NCBI RefSeq assembly: GCF_034422975.1
Contig: NZ_CP139873.1
Span: 2,232,001-2,296,000, forward strand
Direction: 5' to 3'
DNA from: Idiomarina sp. PL1-037
GTDB taxonomy: Bacteria > Pseudomonadota > Gammaproteobacteria > Enterobacterales > Alteromonadaceae
Length of the DNA stretch: 64,000 nt
Positions within the stretch are counted from its first letter, which is position 1, and each line of letters starts with the position of its first letter. The notes beneath the pieces were generated by a model. That model ran no database searches. It was not told where the DNA came from and saw only the letters and a program-made list of their open reading frames with translations. A program made the translations under genes and the position numbers. This document shows, in pieces, positions 61,476-64,000 of the stretch.

Positions 61476-61712
61476 ATGGCAGACGAACAGAAACAGCAAT
61501 CCTTTGAACAAGCTCTGGAGCAGTTAGAACAGCTGGTTAATGAACTGGAACAAGGCGACTTGCCGCTTGAACAATCGCTGAAGAAATTCGAACAAGCCAT
61601 TGCCTTGTCACGGTCCAGCCAGCAGCAGTTGCAGCAAGCCGAGCAAAAAGTGACAACCTTACTGGCCGAGCAGCAATCTGGAAATGATGAAAGCAATGGA
61701 GAACTGATGTGA
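61476..61712 (+). CDS. xseB: Exodeoxyribonuclease VII small subunit
   Basis: This 78-residue acidic helical protein has the XseB pattern SFEQALEQLEQLVNELEQGD, LPLEQSLKKFEQAIALSR and QAEQKVTTLL. With XseA it degrades single-stranded DNA. The ATG at 61476 preceded by AAGG is preferred over an ATG at 61440. It overlaps ispA by four bases, the conserved xseB-ispA-dxs order. Confidence 0.95.
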   Translation: MADEQKQQSFEQALEQLEQLVNELEQGDLPLEQSLKKFEQAIALSRSSQQQLQQAEQKVTTLLAEQQSGNDESNGELM

Positions 61713-62596
61713 CGATTAACTCGTTAACAGCAGAAACACGAGAACAAGTCGATACCTTCTTAAAGCAAACGCTTGCGCAGTTAACCCTGAATTCGCGTCT
61801 GAGTCAGGCAATGCAGCACGGTGTGTTAATGGGCGGAAAACGTATTCGCCCTTACCTGCTAATGAGCGTTGCCGACATTTGTGGCGCCAATAAAAATGAT
61901 GCTCTGCGAGCCGCTGCCGCAGTTGAGTTGATACACGCGTATTCGTTAATTCATGACGATTTGCCAGCAATGGACGATGACGACTTACGCCGTGGTCAGC
62001 CAACTTGCCACATTGCTTACGACGAGGCGACAGCCATTTTAGCCGGAGATGCGCTACAGACACTGGCTTTTGAAGTCTTAACCGAAAGCCGTATGGAACA
62101 ATTGCCCAGTGAACGGCAACTGCAATTGGTTCAGGTACTGGCTAAAGCCAGCGGTGCCCGAGGAATGTGTGCAGGTCAGGCAATCGACTTACAGGCAACA
62201 GCAAAACGTCTTACCGAAAGTGCGCTGGAGCAAATGCATTTAAGTAAAACCGGTGCATTGATAACAGCCGCCGCCACTATGGGTGTGTTGTGCGGCAATG
62301 ACAATTCACAACCATGGCGGGAAAAGTTTGAGCAGTTCGCTCATTACCTGGGGCTGGCATTTCAAGTACAGGATGATATCCTCGACGTAACAGGTAACAC
62401 TGAAGCTCTGGGGAAACCTCAGGGGTCAGATACCGCGTCTGAAAAGTCAACTTATGTGCGTTTGCTTGGTATAGAAGGTGCTCAGCAACGCCTGCAAAAC
62501 TTACATCATAAAGCACTACAGTCGTTAAGCGATATCCCTTACAATACAGACAGACTTGAACAATTTTCCGACTTGCTGTTAAAGCGGGACCACTAA
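61709..62596 (+). CDS. ispA: Farnesyl diphosphate synthase
   Basis: This 295-residue polyprenyl synthase condenses IPP with DMAPP and GPP to FPP. It has GGKRIRPYLLMSVADICG, the first Asp-rich motif LIHDDLPAMDDDDLRRG, GQAIDLQATAK, the KTGALITAA segment, and the second motif FQVQDDILDVTG. FPP feeds ubiquinone and undecaprenyl synthesis. It overlaps xseB and lies four bases before dxs. Confidence 0.96.
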   Translation: MTINSLTAETREQVDTFLKQTLAQLTLNSRLSQAMQHGVLMGGKRIRPYLLMSVADICGANKNDALRAAAAVELIHAYSLIHDDLPAMDDDDLRRGQPTCHIAYDEATAILAGDALQTLAFEVLTESRMEQLPSERQLQLVQVLAKASGARGMCAGQAIDLQATAKRLTESALEQMHLSKTGALITAAATMGVLCGNDNSQPWREKFEQFAHYLGLAFQVQDDILDVTGNTEALGKPQGSDTASEKSTYVRLLGIEGAQQRLQNLHHKALQSLSDIPYNTDRLEQFSDLLLKRDH

Positions 62597-62600
62597 CTGA

Positions 62601-64000
62601 ATGACTCAACAATATCCGTTACTTGATAAAATTAATTCCCCCGCTGACCTGCGCCGTTTACCACGGACGCAATTGCCGGAACTGTGCGCAGAAATCAGAC
62701 AGTTTTTATTAACCTCAGTGAGCCAAAGCAGCGGCCATCTGGCGTCAGGTTTAGGCACCGTAGAACTCACGGTTGCCCTGCATTATGTATATCACACACC
62801 AGAGGATAAGCTGGTTTGGGACGTTGGCCATCAGGCTTACCCACATAAAATTCTGACCGGGCGTAAACAGCGGTTGCACTCTATTCGTCAAAAAGACGGG
62901 CTTCATCCTTTCCCCTGGCGTGAAGAAAGTGAATACGATGTCCTCTCAGTCGGGCATTCAAGTACGTCTATATCAGCAGCTTTAGGAATGGCGGTTGCAG
63001 CACAAAGACAAAGCCTGCGACAGAAAGTTGTCTCTATTATCGGTGACGGTGCAATGACCGCCGGTATGGCATTTGAAGCCATGAATCATGCTGGTGATAT
63101 AAAACCGGATATGCTGGTCGTACTGAACGACAATGACATGTCTATTTCAGAAAACGTTGGTGCTCTGAACCATCATTTTGCCCGCTTATTGTCAGGTCGC
63201 TTTTATACCTCATTGCGGGAAGGCAGCAAAAAATTACTCAGCCCGCTCCCTCATATTCGCCATTTTGCCAGCCGTGCCGAAGAGCACATGAAGGGCATGA
63301 TGGCACCAGGTACCATTTTTGAAGAGCTGGGATTCAATTACATCGGTCCGATAGACGGTCATGATGTCGATACCCTGGTTGAAACCTTATCGAACATGCG
63401 CAGTTTAGGCGGTCCGCAATTGCTGCACATTGTGACGCAAAAAGGCAAAGGTTACCGACCTGCGGAGAAAGATCCGATTGGTTACCATGGCGTGCCAAAG
63501 TTTGATCCTGCGGAGTCTAGCCTGCCTCAGAAAGCACCAGGCATTCCCAGCTATTCTGAAATTTTTGGTCAATGGCTGTGCGATACCGCGCGTAATGACA
63601 AGTCACTCATGGCAATAACACCAGCCATGCGTGAAGGCTCTGGTATGGTGACGTTTTCACAGCAATTTCCACAACAGTACTTCGATGTTGCTATTGCTGA
63701 GCAGCACAGTGTGACTTACGCAGCGGGTCTGGCTATTTCAGGACTTAAGCCTGTTGTCGCCATTTACTCCACCTTTTTACAGCGCGGTTACGATCAGCTC
63801 ATTCACGATGTCGCTTTGCAAAACCTTGATGTGCTCTTTGCCATTGACCGCGCCGGTATCGTTGGCGCAGATGGACCAACCCACCAGGGTGCCTTTGATT
63901 TAAGCTACCTGCGCTGCATACCCAATATGATAGTCATGGCCCCCAGTAATGAACAAGAGTGTCTGGACATGCTAACCACTGGCTACCAGCACAGAGGCCC
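62601..64000 (+). CDS. dxs: 1-deoxy-D-xylulose-5-phosphate synthase (partial, runs off the end)
   Basis: The frame from the ATG at 62601 is open to the window edge (466 codons of about 620). Visible signatures are SSGHLASGLGTVELTVALHY, WDVGHQAYPHKILTGR, the TPP motif IIGDGAMTAGMAFEAMNHAG with LNDNDMSIS, PIDGHDVDTL, KGKGYRPAEKDP, and AIAEQHSVTYAAGLA with the catalytic Glu. It condenses pyruvate and glyceraldehyde-3-phosphate, the first step of the MEP isoprenoid pathway. Operon with xseB-ispA is standard in gammaproteobacteria. Confidence 0.97.
   Translation, partial: MTQQYPLLDKINSPADLRRLPRTQLPELCAEIRQFLLTSVSQSSGHLASGLGTVELTVALHYVYHTPEDKLVWDVGHQAYPHKILTGRKQRLHSIRQKDGLHPFPWREESEYDVLSVGHSSTSISAALGMAVAAQRQSLRQKVVSIIGDGAMTAGMAFEAMNHAGDIKPDMLVVLNDNDMSISENVGALNHHFARLLSGRFYTSLREGSKKLLSPLPHIRHFASRAEEHMKGMMAPGTIFEELGFNYIGPIDGHDVDTLVETLSNMRSLGGPQLLHIVTQKGKGYRPAEKDPIGYHGVPKFDPAESSLPQKAPGIPSYSEIFGQWLCDTARNDKSLMAITPAMREGSGMVTFSQQFPQQYFDVAIAEQHSVTYAAGLAISGLKPVVAIYSTFLQRGYDQLIHDVALQNLDVLFAIDRAGIVGADGPTHQGAFDLSYLRCIPNMIVMAPSNEQECLDMLTTGYQHRG

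Overview
The window looks like chromosomal DNA of a marine gammaproteobacterium of the Alteromonadales, most likely Idiomarina or a close relative. The evidence is gene order and protein type: ygfB-pepP-ubiH-ubiI divergent from zapA-6S RNA, a sodium-type PomAB stator, a TtpC/ExbB/ExbD/TonB (TonB2-type) cluster with DUF3450 and TPR partners, and long-form PstC/PstA. The genus is inferred from this synteny, not from a database search. There are no rRNA or tRNA genes and no complete insertion sequence.

Region 1 (1-12250) is accessory. It starts with a cut-off thioredoxin gene and a Phd/RelE toxin-antitoxin pair. Next come minus-strand genes punctuated by attC-like sites: DUF4269, a secreted zincin-like protein, and an acetyltransferase broken by an in-frame stop. 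This looks like an integron cassette cluster with no integrase in view. A VOC protein, a HipBA pair and a small membrane protein follow. Remnants of an IS3-type orfA and a DUF429 gene lie on one side of an AT-rich two-gene operon encoding an OLD-family ATPase/TOPRIM nuclease and a UvrD-like helicase. That pair has the architecture of Gabija anti-phage defence, but both proteins are large. The tail of an S41 peptidase gene lies on the other side. A PQ-loop-like membrane protein gene, preceded by paired palindromes, closes the region.

Region 2 (12250-27150) is core metabolism: gcvT-gcvH-gcvP (glycine cleavage) with a divergent LysR regulator, ubiquinone hydroxylases with pepP and ygfB, zapA, 6S RNA, a secreted amidohydrolase, ygfA, rpiA and serA.

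Region 3 (27150-45070) is a phosphate-starvation block, all minus strand: phoB-phoR-pstS-pstC-pstA-pstB-phoU, with PhoB-box-like sequences before phoB and pstS. Upstream lie an AEC transporter, a porin and a TonB2-type energy-transduction operon whose promoter region also carries PhoB-box-like repeats. An orphan sensor kinase is divergent from it.

Region 4 (45070-53870) has rdgC, an HDOD gene, an M49-like lipoprotein peptidase and an arsenic operon (ArsC-ArsR fusion, Acr3, GAPDH, ArsJ, FMN reductase). Region 5 (53870-64000) has a SulP transporter behind a possible leader peptide, a tandem universal stress protein, srmB, vanZ, thiI, pomAB, and xseB-ispA-dxs, the last running off the end.

Four long palindromic elements (near 17.9, 48.7, 48.9 and 50.85 kb) share a structured core of about 62-66 bp but have locus-specific self-complementary arms. 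They, the defence pair, the cassette cluster, the PhoB-linked TonB operon and the ArsC-ArsR fusion are the main points of interest.
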